From positions 620,001 through 684,000 of the forward strand of contig CAVXHV010000001.1 in NCBI GenBank assembly GCA_963761445.1: a DNA stretch of 64,000 nt, given 5' to 3'. Of this stretch, positions 45,472 to 54,386 are shown one piece after another. The DNA is from CAVXHV01 sp963761445 (lineage in GTDB: Bacteria > Planctomycetota > Planctomycetia > Isosphaerales > Isosphaeraceae). How positions within the stretch are numbered: the stretch's first letter is position 1; each line of letters opens with the position of its first letter. The notes under the pieces are model-generated. The model was not told the DNA's origin and did no database searches. It was given only the letters and a program-made list of their open reading frames with translations. Made by a program: the position numbers and the translations under genes.

Positions 45472-46093
45472 GGTACTCGTGCTCCTGTTTACCCTCTTGA
45501 ACAATTGATTAGCCAAACGGCGACTCGCTCATAGAGGCTGGGAGTCCCCGCCTACAAGAATCATCTGCATAGAACTGATTCCAGTTGCCAAAAGAAAAAA
45601 GAATTCGTCCTTTCCGAGTGAGCTCGGTCTCGGAATGACTCGGCCGCTATCAGAGTCGGCGGAGCCAAGGGAGTTGCTAATCCGGGACCACACCCTATTT
45701 GTGGACATTCCCCCAGCATCACAATAGTTATGACAATCGGGGTGCGGTCTGACTCGATGCGCACTCTCCGCGGGTCGATCTCGGTTTTTTCGGGATGGGC
45801 TGGAACTGTTAGGCAAAAGCAGGTTTAATTAATAGCCAGGAAGCCAGTAGAGCCTGTTTTAGCGAAATTTGCGCTTAGGTTCTCGACACCCTGATCGACT
45901 TGGTTCGCTGAGAAATCGCCGCCATTAGGCACATGGCCGAAACGTCATTCAAATAATTGCAGGATCAGCGATCAGACGAAACGTTGGCGCGGCGACCTTG
46001 AAGCTGGAATACGCCGCTCGCAACATGAACGCTGCATCGACGGTTTCAAGGAGGGGGGCATTATCAAATGTTTCTTTGCGGAGGGATGCGGTC
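45472..46093. other. No recognisable gene; upstream region of the sigma-factor gene
   Basis: About 620 bases, AT-richer than the surroundings. Reverse-strand frames lack family motifs. Probably contains the promoter of the sigma/kinase operon, but I could not pick out a specific one. Confidence 0.4.
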
Positions 46094-46675
46094 ATGCCAA
46101 TCGACGACGACTTTGTTAGTTTGATCGCTCGTGCGCGGGCGGGGGACGAAGCGGCTATCCGTCTTTTCCTATCGCGCTTCGGCCGCGAAGTTCAAATGAT
46201 GGTGCGCGCGCGACTGCCGCAGCAGTTGCGTGACCAATACGACTCGAGTGATTTCGCGCAAGCGATTTGGCTGAGTTTCTTCTCCGATTTACCACACGAT
46301 GCGCCGAGTTTTCAAAAAGTAGTGCACTTGCGGCGATACTTAGCTGGCGTCGCGCGGAACAAGATTTATGAGGAGCATCGGAGACTGACAAGGACACAGA
46401 AGTATGATGTCTGTCGAGAGGAACGGCTATATATCCGACGAAACGGCCGCGATGTTCCGCGTGATGTCATATCGCCAGATCCTTCTCCGAGCCAGTCCGC
46501 ACAGGCGGAAGACCACTTCAAACGCCTGATTGAAGGTCGCAGTCAACGCGAATTTGATGTAATCCAATTGCGTAGCCTGGGTTTGACTTTCGCGGAGATC
46601 GAAGCGCGAACCGGCGTGAAAGAGCGGACGGCACGGCGTATCATCGAGGCAGCCCGAGCGCGGATGGAGGCTTGA
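46094..46675 (+). CDS. ECF-type RNA polymerase sigma factor
   Basis: 193 aa from MPIDDDFVSL (GGAGGG upstream); an in-frame start 96 bases earlier adds residues unlike the family. Region 2 is YDSSDFAQAIWLSFFSDLP. The linker includes VHLRRYLAGVARNKIYEEHR. Region 4 is the HTH FDVIQLRSLGLTFAEIEART then ERTARRIIEAARARM. It belongs to the planctomycete ECF group that is genetically linked to Ser/Thr kinases and thought to be controlled by phosphorylation instead of an anti-sigma factor. The stop overlaps the start of the kinase gene, so both are co-translated. Confidence 0.88.
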   Translation: MPIDDDFVSLIARARAGDEAAIRLFLSRFGREVQMMVRARLPQQLRDQYDSSDFAQAIWLSFFSDLPHDAPSFQKVVHLRRYLAGVARNKIYEEHRRLTRTQKYDVCREERLYIRRNGRDVPRDVISPDPSPSQSAQAEDHFKRLIEGRSQREFDVIQLRSLGLTFAEIEARTGVKERTARRIIEAARARMEA

Positions 46676-48639
46676 CGGTGGCACTCGCTCGCGAGACATC
46701 GAACACCAAGGATTCGGAAAGCGCTCCGTGGGAAACAGTCGGCGCTACGCGAGGATGGAGTCACTACGCGTGGAGAACGGAACCCGGTCCGTATTTGGCA
46801 ACGCAACACTTTTTTTCATCCTCGTACCAGCAGCCTGAGCGCGCGAACTTTGGGACAGAGCACCCCGCGTCATCAGAGTTCACCGCGGCTTGGGAACGCA
46901 GTTCATCGACGCTGCACACTTTTCTGGACGGGCTCGACGCGTCCGACTTGCGCGAAACAGTTGAGCTCATCTATCGGGAATTCTGTCTGCTCGATACCGT
47001 AGGCCAGAAACCCGATAAAACCGAGTACCTGCGCCGCTTTGCTCGCTATGCAGAGGCGCTCGAGCGTTTGCTCGAATTACACGATGCTTGCTCGCCGTCT
47101 TTCTTAGCTCGCTGCACGCCATCGTCTCCCGGAAAGGAAAATCTACCGAGCGCCGGATGCTCGATCGGGCCTTATTTCTTGCGTCGCGAATTGGGACGCG
47201 GTAATTTCGCACGAGTATTCCTCGCGGAACAGGTCAATCTCGAAAACCGTCTCGTGGTAGTGAAAATCGCGACGCATCTAACGCGCGAACCTTGGCTACT
47301 GGCTCGGGTGCGGCACCCTCAAGTCGTCGAGGTCGTTGCACATGCCCTCGTCGAGGATTGCGGCTTTCATCTGATCTGTATGCCTTTCTTGGGCGGCGCG
47401 ACGCTCGCTGCGGTACTGGCAGAGAACAAAAGACGGTGGCCAGTAGCCTCTGGGATACAGTTGCTCACGAACTTGGACGCCGTTGCCGCGCCAGAATTTC
47501 CTATCTCCGGCGCCTGCGCCGCGCGTGAAGTCATGGCAGCGTTATCCTTCGACCAAGCTGTGGCGTGGATCGGTGCCCGTCTGGCGGAGGCGCTCGATTA
47601 CGCTTTCACAAAGGACGTCGTCCACGGGGACGTGAAGCCTTCCAACATCCTGCTCACAGCCGACGGCAGCCCGATGCTGCTCGATTTCAACCTCGCGCGC
47701 GACGGTTCGCCGTTCGGTACGATCTACCACGCTGACGACCCAGGCGGTACTGCGCCTTACATGGCACCCGAGCGCCTTTGCGCCATGTCCACCAAGGCAT
47801 CAGTCTTGGCCGATCTGACGGTGTCGGGCAAGCGTACGAAGCGAACAGTTTCTCTGCCGTTTTCTGAGCGTGGTTCCCTCGACGGTGAAACGCTAGCCGG
47901 TGTTCGGGCTCATCAAGCTGACATCTATTCTCTCGGTGTGGTTTTGCTGGAGGCGTTGACATGCCGCACTCCAGCGGAGTCGAGCGTCCAGCCGATGCTG
48001 AACCCGAGTGCGCCGTGGAGCACTCTTGAGTCAGCCGCCAAGTTGTTTGCAAAAGCCCACGTGCACAACGCGCGTTTGCGACTAGGCGAGGCCGAGGCCG
48101 CGAGCGGCAGGACTATTCCGGCCGGTCTTCGGGCGACTCTCGAACACGCCCTGGATCCTAGCCCTTCATACCGGTATCAGCGCGCGCGAGACTTTGCGGA
48201 AGATCTCGACCGATGGTGCTCAAACCGCCCACTCGCTTTCGCGGCTGAGCCTCTATGGCGATACACAATTCCTAGCTGGATCAGACGCCGGAAGCGATTT
48301 CTGCTCGTTGCCGCCGCGGCGCTTTCTCTTATGCTGGGGTTTCTTAGCGCAACGATGATGATACTGAAAGGTCGAAGACTCCAGGAAGATCTCGCACGAG
48401 ACAATCTGGATCGCCACTGGGAAGGCGCCGAGGCTTACCGCTTTCGAGCGTTTACGTCGGAATGGGTGGAAGACCCTTCTCGACGCGCGGTGTCTTTCCG
48501 CTTGATTGACCCCGGAGATCCCAGAACTCTCGAGTTCAGCGCGGCACGCTCTCGAGGACTTCGGCGTCCTCGGGCCAGGGGACTGGCGCCGAAGCGAGCG
48601 TCTCAGTCAACTTCAAAGAGCCGAGCGCGAGGATCTTGA
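46672..48639 (+). CDS. Membrane-anchored Ser/Thr protein kinase
   Basis: About 655 aa; TTG at 46672 or GTG at 46678 starts it, overlapping the sigma stop. After a 165-residue N-terminal region come the kinase motifs: Gly loop GRGNFARVF (about residue 175), Lys in VVVKIA (196), catalytic loop HGDVKPSN (316), metal-binding DFN in place of DFG (337) and GTAPYMAPERL (365). One transmembrane helix lies at FLLVAAAALSLMLGFLSATM (about 543-565). Beyond it the frame soon becomes unlike protein (RSRGLRRPRARGLAPKR) while the TPR region continues in another frame, so the two are probably one gene broken by a frameshift. Likely signals to the adjacent sigma factor. Confidence 0.85.
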   Translation: MTVALARETSNTKDSESAPWETVGATRGWSHYAWRTEPGPYLATQHFFSSSYQQPERANFGTEHPASSEFTAAWERSSSTLHTFLDGLDASDLRETVELIYREFCLLDTVGQKPDKTEYLRRFARYAEALERLLELHDACSPSFLARCTPSSPGKENLPSAGCSIGPYFLRRELGRGNFARVFLAEQVNLENRLVVVKIATHLTREPWLLARVRHPQVVEVVAHALVEDCGFHLICMPFLGGATLAAVLAENKRRWPVASGIQLLTNLDAVAAPEFPISGACAAREVMAALSFDQAVAWIGARLAEALDYAFTKDVVHGDVKPSNILLTADGSPMLLDFNLARDGSPFGTIYHADDPGGTAPYMAPERLCAMSTKASVLADLTVSGKRTKRTVSLPFSERGSLDGETLAGVRAHQADIYSLGVVLLEALTCRTPAESSVQPMLNPSAPWSTLESAAKLFAKAHVHNARLRLGEAEAASGRTIPAGLRATLEHALDPSPSYRYQRARDFAEDLDRWCSNRPLAFAAEPLWRYTIPSWIRRRKRFLLVAAAALSLMLGFLSATMMILKGRRLQEDLARDNLDRHWEGAEAYRFRAFTSEWVEDPSRRAVSFRLIDPGDPRTLEFSAARSRGLRRPRARGLAPKRASQSTSKSRARGS

Positions 48640-50164
48640 GCTCTGGCTCATGGAGCAAGCCTATCGCTACTGCTTGGCCTTGGCCGAACGCCCAGATTCG
48701 CGAAATGATTGGGAGCGAGCACGGAATTTGTTAGATCGTCTCGCCGAAGGTTATCCGCTACCCGTCTTTAGCACCCTGGCCGCTTCACTGAACTTAAAAC
48801 TCGATCCTGCGGGCCCGACCGTCAGCCGCTCTCAAGGCTTCGTCATCCATTCGGATCCGCGGTTCGGTCAAAGCGCGCAATCGGCTTCAACCTGGGTGAA
48901 CGAATACATCCTAGGTGTAGCCGCGGAATGTGAATTTGAGGTATCCGAGAACCGGCGCATTCAATTGCCTGACAGTCTTGTCAACTTCGACCTCGCGCCC
49001 CTCCGGCCGAGTGTTCGTGGGCGCGAAAGTTCCGCGAGGGCGCTCGAGCACTACCGGAAGCTTTTGGCGATCCGACCGGAGTCGTACTGGGGCAACTATC
49101 GTGCAGCGGGTGTTTGCTACGTTCTGGGCGCGTTCGCGGAATCCGCGCAACACCTGGCACGCTGCTTGGCCATTCGGCCCGATAACGCCGCGACCAGGGG
49201 CCAGCGAGCCGAGTGTCTCGCGTGGCTTGAGAGGTATTCCGACGCGCTGAAAGAATGCGACCAGGCTCTCGACCGGGCTCCTGATCTGCCTGAGCTATAC
49301 AGGACGAGGGCTTTTATTCGAGCTAGTTCGGGTCAGACAAGCGGTTCCGCTGCCGACATTGAGCATTTTGAGGTGCTCCGGCGCCTTTTGCCCTGGCAGT
49401 TCCCCGAGAACGTGCCGAGAACTGAGCAAAGCTATCTCGAAGTGCAGCCTTTGGCAATGCTCGACAGGCTCGCCGAGTTCTCGGGCGGTTTCGGTTTCCA
49501 TGCGACTCTCGAAGTTCGTCCGTGGCTTTCCTTACGCCGCGGCCAGACTACAGCCCTGGATCCCGGTGAGTGCAACATCCGGCTCGTTCTCGCGTCCAAG
49601 ATTCGGGATGCAGGTGACCGTGAATTAGCGTCGAGCGAATATGCGAAGATCCTGATGCTCGATCCCGATCACGTACCCACCCGCACATTTCGAGCCTTGG
49701 ATGCGATAGAAGATAAGCGTTTCGGCCAAGCTCAATACGACCTTCAACTCGTGCTGAGTCATCCGCACCTAACTGAATATCTGCGACGGAATCCTACTTT
49801 TTTGCGCTCCTTAGTTCAGGCTTCCCGACGTTTCTCACTGAGCGGTCGGGTACAAGAAGGTCAAGCGCAGACGCAAAAAGCCCTAGCCTATGCAAACGAA
49901 GTGCGCCAACTGAGAAGTGAGTCCCATTACAACCTTGCGCGTGCTTACGCCAATTCGGCGCATGACAATCCCCGTTTCGTCTCTCTGGCTGCGAACGAGT
50001 TATGGTGGGTTCTGGTCGCACATCCTGATTATGAGCATTACTACTTCCAAGATTCGACGTTTGACAGCGTTCGAGACCAGATCGACCGAGAGCTTCGCCT
50101 CAAACCCAACCCGCGCGATGAGTACCGACGTCGGGTCGCCGCTCGGCTGGCCCACGCGAAGTGA
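48506..50164 (+). CDS. TPR-repeat extension of the kinase (separate frame)
   Basis: 552 codons; no convincing ribosome binding site at the nominal start and a 134-base overlap with the kinase frame. Homology-like sequence starts around SSSARHALEDFGVL. TPR units are visible at ARALEHYRKLLAIRPESYWG, ESAQHLARCLAIRPDNAAT, SDALKECDQALDRAPDLPEL and ASSEYAKILMLDPDHVPTR. Planctomycete kinases of this type usually carry such repeats on the same chain after the membrane helix, giving about 1150 residues. A single-base indel near 48520 would explain the split. If real, it places the repeats outside the membrane as a sensor domain. Confidence 0.75.
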   Translation: MTPEIPELSSSARHALEDFGVLGPGDWRRSERLSQLQRAEREDLELWLMEQAYRYCLALAERPDSRNDWERARNLLDRLAEGYPLPVFSTLAASLNLKLDPAGPTVSRSQGFVIHSDPRFGQSAQSASTWVNEYILGVAAECEFEVSENRRIQLPDSLVNFDLAPLRPSVRGRESSARALEHYRKLLAIRPESYWGNYRAAGVCYVLGAFAESAQHLARCLAIRPDNAATRGQRAECLAWLERYSDALKECDQALDRAPDLPELYRTRAFIRASSGQTSGSAADIEHFEVLRRLLPWQFPENVPRTEQSYLEVQPLAMLDRLAEFSGGFGFHATLEVRPWLSLRRGQTTALDPGECNIRLVLASKIRDAGDRELASSEYAKILMLDPDHVPTRTFRALDAIEDKRFGQAQYDLQLVLSHPHLTEYLRRNPTFLRSLVQASRRFSLSGRVQEGQAQTQKALAYANEVRQLRSESHYNLARAYANSAHDNPRFVSLAANELWWVLVAHPDYEHYYFQDSTFDSVRDQIDRELRLKPNPRDEYRRRVAARLAHAK

Positions 50165-50353
50165 TCCGATTGAACAACTTGGTTGGTCCGTGTGCGCTTC
50201 ATCGCAATGCTCACGGCCGGCGATCAGCGATGCAGCGGCTAATAGCGCAGGACGCGCACCCATCCGCTGAGGCAGATGATCGGCACCCTCCGCCGGCGGG
50301 TTCGCCCGAGTTGTGCTTGGACCGTAGGCGCTCAGCAAAACCATACCCGGCCG
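50165..50353. other. No gene; flank of IS66 copy A2
   Basis: Ends with CAAAACCATACCCGGCCG directly before the A2 terminus, similar to sequence at 7392-7430, so A2 probably inserted into the end of another IS. Confidence 0.4.
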
Positions 50354-50434
50354 GTAACCGTCCGGCCGAACCATCCTTGCCACGCATGGTAGCTTGAACC
50401 CGGACCGCATCCACGCGGTACCGGGAGATCTATC

Positions 50435-50848
50435 ATGTTTGCGAGCAAATTGCCTGGAGAGCGGGAATCGCGGATTGAATGGTGGCGCCGCGTCATTTTC
50501 CGGCAGGAGTCCGCGCAGGTCCCGCTTGCCCAGTTCTGTCGTCAATTGGGCATCAGCACCCGGAAGTTCTACTACTGGAGACAACGTCTTCGAGAAACGG
50601 ATGCCGCCGGCTCGGGCCGGCAAATCACCGTGTCCGAATCAGCACGGTCAGCAACCGCCATAGCCAGGAGCACGACCGCCACCTTTGTGCCCGTATCGAT
50701 TCTCAATCCGGGTACAACGACCCAGTTGGAGATCGAGCTCGCCAACGGATGTGCCGTGCGGCTCACAGGCCCGGTTGATCCCTCCTTGCTTCAGGCTGCA
50801 ATCACCGCGGCCGGGCAACTCAACGGCTCCGGCCAGGGAGACCGCTGA
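50435..50848 (+). CDS. tnpA: IS66 TnpA (subtype A, copy A2)
   Basis: 137 aa, intact; HTH VPLAQFCRQLGISTRKFYYW, tail LEIELANGCAVRLTGPVD. Overlaps the tnpB start as in A1. Confidence 0.87.
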   Translation: MFASKLPGERESRIEWWRRVIFRQESAQVPLAQFCRQLGISTRKFYYWRQRLRETDAAGSGRQITVSESARSATAIARSTTATFVPVSILNPGTTTQLEIELANGCAVRLTGPVDPSLLQAAITAAGQLNGSGQGDR

Positions 50849-51195
50849 TGCTCCCTCAACTCTCTGCTGCCGTTCGAGTCTTCCTTTGCTCCCAGCCCAC
50901 CGATATGCGCAAGAGTTTCGACGGGCTTGTAGGCATGGTCCGCGAATATCTTGGACAAGATCCACTCTCCGGACATCTCTTCCTCTTTCTCAATCGCCGC
51001 CGCGACCGCATCAAGATCCTCTACTGGGATCGCGACGGTCTGGCGATCTGGTACAAGAACCAGACGACAGACTGCCCCCCAACTGACTGGTGGAACACCA
51101 CTACCAGCTGCGCCCATAATCGGATGGCGAGCACTGATTCGACTTGCGGATTGGTGCCAGGATCAGCGAACGAGCAGACCCCAAGGAGGCTCCTC

Positions 51196-51382
51196 ATGTC
51201 TGGTTACACCCGAGCTGCAGTCCCCCCCGCGCACACAGACCCGACGCCGAGAACTGACCCGCTTCTGGACGACACTCCCGACCGAGCGGCAGCAGCACGT
51301 CCTGCAAGTCCTCGCGCGACTCGTCGTCAGCCGGCTTCAGGCGGTGCCCGCCGCGAAGGGGGTGGCCAATGACCCGCAGTGA
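51196..51382 (+). pseudogene. Small gene upstream of the serine recombinase
   Basis: Starts MSGYTRAAVPP with AGGAGG upstream; after a C7 run (near 51221) the likely reading is in another frame: RRELTRFWTTLPTERQQHVL, then QVLARLVVSRLQAV to NDPQ. I recall similar short proteins (about 60-80 residues, with a ...LPxxxRxxVLxxLxRLV core) directly ahead of this recombinase type. Its stop overlaps the recombinase start. Role unknown, perhaps a directionality or regulatory factor. Confidence 0.5.
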
Positions 51383-52284
51383 GTCGAACGATCGTTCCTC
51401 GGGCACGACCCCAAATGAGCCAATCGACGCCCGGTCTGTTCAACTGTTGCGATCCGCCAAGATTCGCGCTTGCCACCTCGTGCTCTTGGCCGTCGTGTAC
51501 GTGCGGCAATCCACGCCGCATCAGGTACGTGAGAACCGTGAGTCCCGCGAACGGCAGTATGCGCTGGTTGATCTCGCCATCGCGCTGGGATGGCCACGGG
51601 ATCGCATCATCGTGATCGACGAGGATCAGGGGAAGAGCGGTCGTTCGGCGGCTGATCGCGCCGGATTCCAGCGCCTGTTGGCCGAGGTGACGATGGGGCA
51701 CGTCGGCATCGTTCTTGGGCTGGAGATGAGCAGGCTGGCCCGATCGTCGGCCGACTGGCACAGGCTGCTCGAGATGTGTGCGCTGTGCGGTTCTCTCCTG
51801 GCCGATCAGGACGGAGTGTACGACCCGACCGATCCCAACGACCGGCTCCTTCTGGGCCTGAAGGGCACTCTTAGCGAAGCGGAACTCCTGACGCTTCGCA
51901 ACCGACTCGAGCGTGGCCGGCAGAACAAGGCAGCCAGTGGAGAATTGTACGACGGCGTACCCATGGGATATGTTCAGCTTTCCTCGGGAGAGGTTACCCA
52001 AGATCCGGACGAACAGGTCCGTGGGGTGGTGCGGCTGATCTTCGAGAGATTCGAAGAACTGGGGACAGCCTGGGCCACGTTCCACTACCTGTTGGACTCT
52101 GGCATCCAAGTAGGACTTCGCCCCAGTCGTGGGCCACAGCGAGGGCAATTGGTCTGGCAGCGCCCGAATCGGGGCAACGTGGAGCGTCTCCTACGTCATC
52201 CTATTTATGCAGGTGCTTATACTTATAGCAGCATAGCCGCAACCAAAGGATTCACTGGGCTCGAGCGGCGTCTCGCCGCGTGAG

Positions 52285-52562
52285 GGACGTCCTGACCCGG
52301 AGCCCGCGGCATCGTGCCGCGGAGGTTTGACGCATTGGTGCCAATCCCGGAGCTGCGGCCTAGGCCAGCTTCGCGATGTGGGGAGCAAGGCCGGGCACTC
52401 GGGCTCGGCCTTGGCTCCGGTCTTGGCCCCTGGGTCGGCGCTCGGGGTGCTCCTCAGCAGAGCCCTATCCTCCGTCCAGGCCAATGGCGATTGTCGCTGC
52501 GCCTTGGCTCGGCGCCAATCGCCCGTTGAAGTTGTCTCGCTTGGGCAAACCCGGTCGCGTCC
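52285..52562 (+). ncRNA. Structured-RNA candidate in X2 leader
   Basis: Same sequence and helices as the X1 leader: CCGCGGCA/TGCCGCGG, AAGGCCGGGC/GCTCGGCCTT, GCTC/GAGC. Differences from X1 are a few substitutions, mostly after 52520. Lies 150 bases ahead of the X2 gene on the same strand. Confidence 0.6.
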
Positions 52563-52710
52563 CGCGATGCGTAGCTGCCGGGCTCATCTCCGGCGCCTGC
52601 CCACTTGGTTTTTGGCCCAGACCAAGTAAAACGGTGTTGCCCCTCGCTGGGATCACGGACACTGGCCCAGCCTGCGAGGGCTAGCCATACCAGCAGCAAG
52701 GAACAACACC

Positions 52711-54273
52711 GTGAACTCATTTGTCGCCAAGCATCGATCGGAAATCAACGGGGTTCTCGAATGTTTTGACCGCGTGATCTTGCGCGGCCATCTTCCCATC
52801 GCCGGCGTGGGATACTTTGCGACCTGGCTCTTCTCCAAGCAGATCGCTCTCAATATGAGGGAGCTCTCGGACGGTTGGTGGAACTTCAAGCACGCCGCAC
52901 CGTGGTTTGCCGAGACCTTAAAGGCACACGCTCGCGAATTGGCTGAGAAGGCGGGCCGCACCTACCGTCATCTATCGCGGCCGGAGCCGATGGAGGAGAA
53001 CGCTCGCCAACTGGCCCAGCGAGACGGCATCACCGAGGGCCTCGTATGCGTCTATGGGGCGATGGAAACCTGCCGTACTTTCCGCGTGCACTATAGCGAC
53101 GACGGTCCCAAGGTACGTTCGGACCAACGCGTCTGTTTGGTCATCTACTTCTACTGGATAGACCGCGAATTTGGCTTGATGCACGTGAAGCTCCAAACTT
53201 GGTTTCCCTTCACGGTGCAAGTATATGTCAACGGCCACGAATGGCTGGCGCGGAAGCTCACCGCTCGCGGGATCGCCTTCGAGAAACACGACAACGCGTT
53301 CGTGGAACTGGCTGATGTCGAGAAGGCCAACGAGTGCGCACGGAGCTTCTGGCGGCGCGATTGGCCTAGACTGCTCGATCGCCTGGCCGGCCGGGTCAAT
53401 CCCCTGCTCAAGGACTGGCTAGCCGGGCAAAACTACTACTGGGTGATCGACCAGGCCGAGTTCTCAACGGATGTGCTTTTTGCCAACAAGACGGCGCTGT
53501 CATCATTGCGCCGTGGTCTGTACGAGCACGCAGTTCATTGTTTTGGCGCGGATCAGATGATGACGTTTTTGGGACGGAAGTACCGTGCGACGTTCAAGGG
53601 GGAAGTCCGAACGCACTGGCGGCGACGCGAGCCGGGTGCGGCCGTCAAGCATTGGGTCAAGAGCAACGCCATCAAGATGTACGACAAGTCGGGCCGGGTG
53701 TTGCGGATCGAGACAGTGATCAACGATCCCAAAGAATTCTTCGTGCACCGACCCCGGCTCAAGAATGATGGAAGCAAGGTCGTCGGTTGGTTTGAGATGA
53801 ATAAGGGTGTGGCCAATATGTACCGGTACGCGCAGGTTAGCCAGCGGGCTAACGATCGTTATCTGGAGGGGCTCGCGGTCGTAAATGACGTGGGCGTCGG
53901 CCAGAGGGAATTAGACTCGAGATGCGCGCCGGTATCTTTTCAAGGGCGGAAACGTCGCGGCTTGCAGCCGCTTTCACGCGACGATCAGGCCCTGTTTCAA
54001 GCCGTGCTGCGTGGTGAACACGCCGTGCGCGGCTTCCGCAGCGGTGAGGTGGCCGAACGGTTGTACGGTTCCAGACCAAAAGATGAAGTGGAACGGCGCA
54101 GGCGGTCCGGGCGGGTGAGTCGCCGGATCAGCCTGCTGCGTGCCCACGGCTTGGTTGCGAAATATCCGCGCTCGAGGCGTTACCGCGTGACGCGCGCCGG
54201 TCAGCGATTCATGAGCATGGCAATTGATGTTCGCGCTAAGCTGTTTGCGCAGGAGTTTGGTCGAGCGGAATAG
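52711..54273 (+). CDS. X-element protein, intact, family unknown
   Basis: 520 aa; MNSFVAKHRSEINGVLECFD. Conserved segments: FDRVILRGHLPIAGVGYF (about 20-37), LVIYFYWIDREFGLMHVKL (145-163), TWFPFTVQVYVNGHEWLARK, NYYWVIDQAEFSTDVLF (245-262), FLGRKYRATFKGEVRTHW, IKMYDKSGRVLRIETVINDP (325-345) and a C-terminal winged-helix-like region with SGRVSRRISLLRAHGLVAKY. No DDE, HUH, HNH/RuvC, serine or tyrosine recombinase signature is evident. The YDK...RIE arrangement recalls rolling-circle Rep_trans proteins, a weak analogy. Being the only protein of a mobile unit, it is the likely mobility enzyme. Confidence 0.7.
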   Translation: MNSFVAKHRSEINGVLECFDRVILRGHLPIAGVGYFATWLFSKQIALNMRELSDGWWNFKHAAPWFAETLKAHARELAEKAGRTYRHLSRPEPMEENARQLAQRDGITEGLVCVYGAMETCRTFRVHYSDDGPKVRSDQRVCLVIYFYWIDREFGLMHVKLQTWFPFTVQVYVNGHEWLARKLTARGIAFEKHDNAFVELADVEKANECARSFWRRDWPRLLDRLAGRVNPLLKDWLAGQNYYWVIDQAEFSTDVLFANKTALSSLRRGLYEHAVHCFGADQMMTFLGRKYRATFKGEVRTHWRRREPGAAVKHWVKSNAIKMYDKSGRVLRIETVINDPKEFFVHRPRLKNDGSKVVGWFEMNKGVANMYRYAQVSQRANDRYLEGLAVVNDVGVGQRELDSRCAPVSFQGRKRRGLQPLSRDDQALFQAVLRGEHAVRGFRSGEVAERLYGSRPKDEVERRRRSGRVSRRISLLRAHGLVAKYPRSRRYRVTRAGQRFMSMAIDVRAKLFAQEFGRAE

Positions 54274-54282
54274 TACATCTCG

Positions 54283-54386
54283 TCACCCTCGCGCAAATGA
54301 TTTTTGCGCGCCCACCGTTGCTCTCGCGCTACCGGTGCGCGCCAATGATTTGCGCGCCGAACGCTCATCTGAACACCGTATCATTA
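54283..54386. repeat. Subterminal repeats at the X2 right end
   Basis: Same TTTGCGCGCC-type units as in X1 (about 54301-54312, 54335-54344, 54349-54359), then AACACCGTATCATT to the end. Confidence 0.6.

Larger units (their letters stand above)
52227..54386 (+). mobile_element. Element X2: structured leader plus intact 520-aa protein (2160 bp)
   Basis: Starts AGCAGCATAGCCGCAACC, ends CACCGTATCATTA; flanked by TAT on both sides (52224-52226, 54387-54389). Excision of X2 plus one TAT restores the recombinase frame (TYGRNRY). No inverted repeats at the termini. Near-identical to X1 except a short segment in the leader (52251-52284) and the region for residues 45-105 of the protein. Confidence 0.8.
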
